Shown piece after piece: positions 63,967 through 64,000 of a DNA stretch of 64,000 nucleotides. A model generated the notes under the pieces. The model had not been told where the DNA came from. It worked only from the letters and a program-made list of their open reading frames with translations, and ran no database searches. How positions within the stretch are numbered: position 1 is the stretch's first letter; each line of letters starts with the position of its first letter. Origin of the DNA: Mesorhizobium sp. (GTDB lineage Bacteria; Pseudomonadota; Alphaproteobacteria; Rhizobiales; Rhizobiaceae). The position numbers were made by a program, and so were the translations under genes. The stretch covers positions 39,231-103,230 of the forward strand of contig SAJS01000022.1 in the NCBI GenBank assembly GCA_004017535.1. Reading direction: 5' to 3'.

Positions 63967-64000
63967 TTTATGTGGTTGAGCGTTTTGAGAAGTTGGCGTC

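Overview
The window is chromosomal DNA of an alphaproteobacterium of the Rhizobiales, most likely Mesorhizobium or a close relative. The reasons are high GC with strong GC3 bias, a rhizobial-type fused trpE(G) behind a WWW leader peptide, a choXWV choline importer, a ClpS2-like adaptor, Omp25/31-type outer membrane protein, DUF1344/DUF6638/DUF6665 proteins and GC-rich intergenic hairpin repeats. No rRNA, tRNA, CRISPR array, prophage or complete insertion sequence was recognised. The taxonomic call is inference from gene content only.

Layout. 1-1.2 kb: 5' part of trpE(G) with its attenuator. 1.3-9 kb: small metabolic and regulatory genes (DUF1330/MarR pair, M14-type deacylase, MFS exporter, flavin disulfide reductase plus DUF4126, sugar acetyltransferase, GlxA-type regulator diverging from an isochorismatase-fold hydrolase). 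9.1-10.8 kb: fhs. 11.1-18.6 kb: a five-gene minus-strand cluster of uncharacterised genes (coiled-coil protein, 382-aa protein, AAA ATPase, DUF6638, DUF2333), interrupted by a DUF559 gene lying between two perfect 48-bp inverted repeats. 18.9-22 kb: cytochrome c, a frameshifted LysR gene, DMT exporter, thymidine kinase. 22-25.2 kb: choXWV. 25.4-33.2 kb: persulfide dioxygenase-rhodanese fusion, AraC remnant, outer membrane protein, SARP/TPR regulator diverging from cysK, PLP decarboxylase, YciI protein. 33.2-37.1 kb: two-component system, three small exported or membrane proteins, clpS. 37.3-44.2 kb: a four-gene moxR/DUF58/BatA-DUF4159/membrane-protein operon. 44.3-46.9 kb: DUF1285, CoA-type NUDIX hydrolase and cca in tightly overlapping order. 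46.9-51 kb: subtilisin-like exported protein and partner, small proteins, hemF. 51-55.4 kb: glycosyltransferase plus PIG-L deacetylase, soxR, trmL, an unknown. 55.4-60.8 kb: two consecutive ABC exporter half-transporters, DUF6665, alpha/beta hydrolase, cupin. 61-63.9 kb: petABC (cytochrome bc1) with a strong terminator.

The best candidates for undescribed biology are the coiled-coil/AAA/DUF6638/DUF2333 cluster (a possible membrane-associated AAA machine), the inverted-repeat DUF559 cassette inside it, and two large hairpins after its first gene. The clearest regulatory element is the trp leader: an apparently leaderless 14-codon peptide with three consecutive Trp codons, followed by alternative antiterminator and terminator stems.
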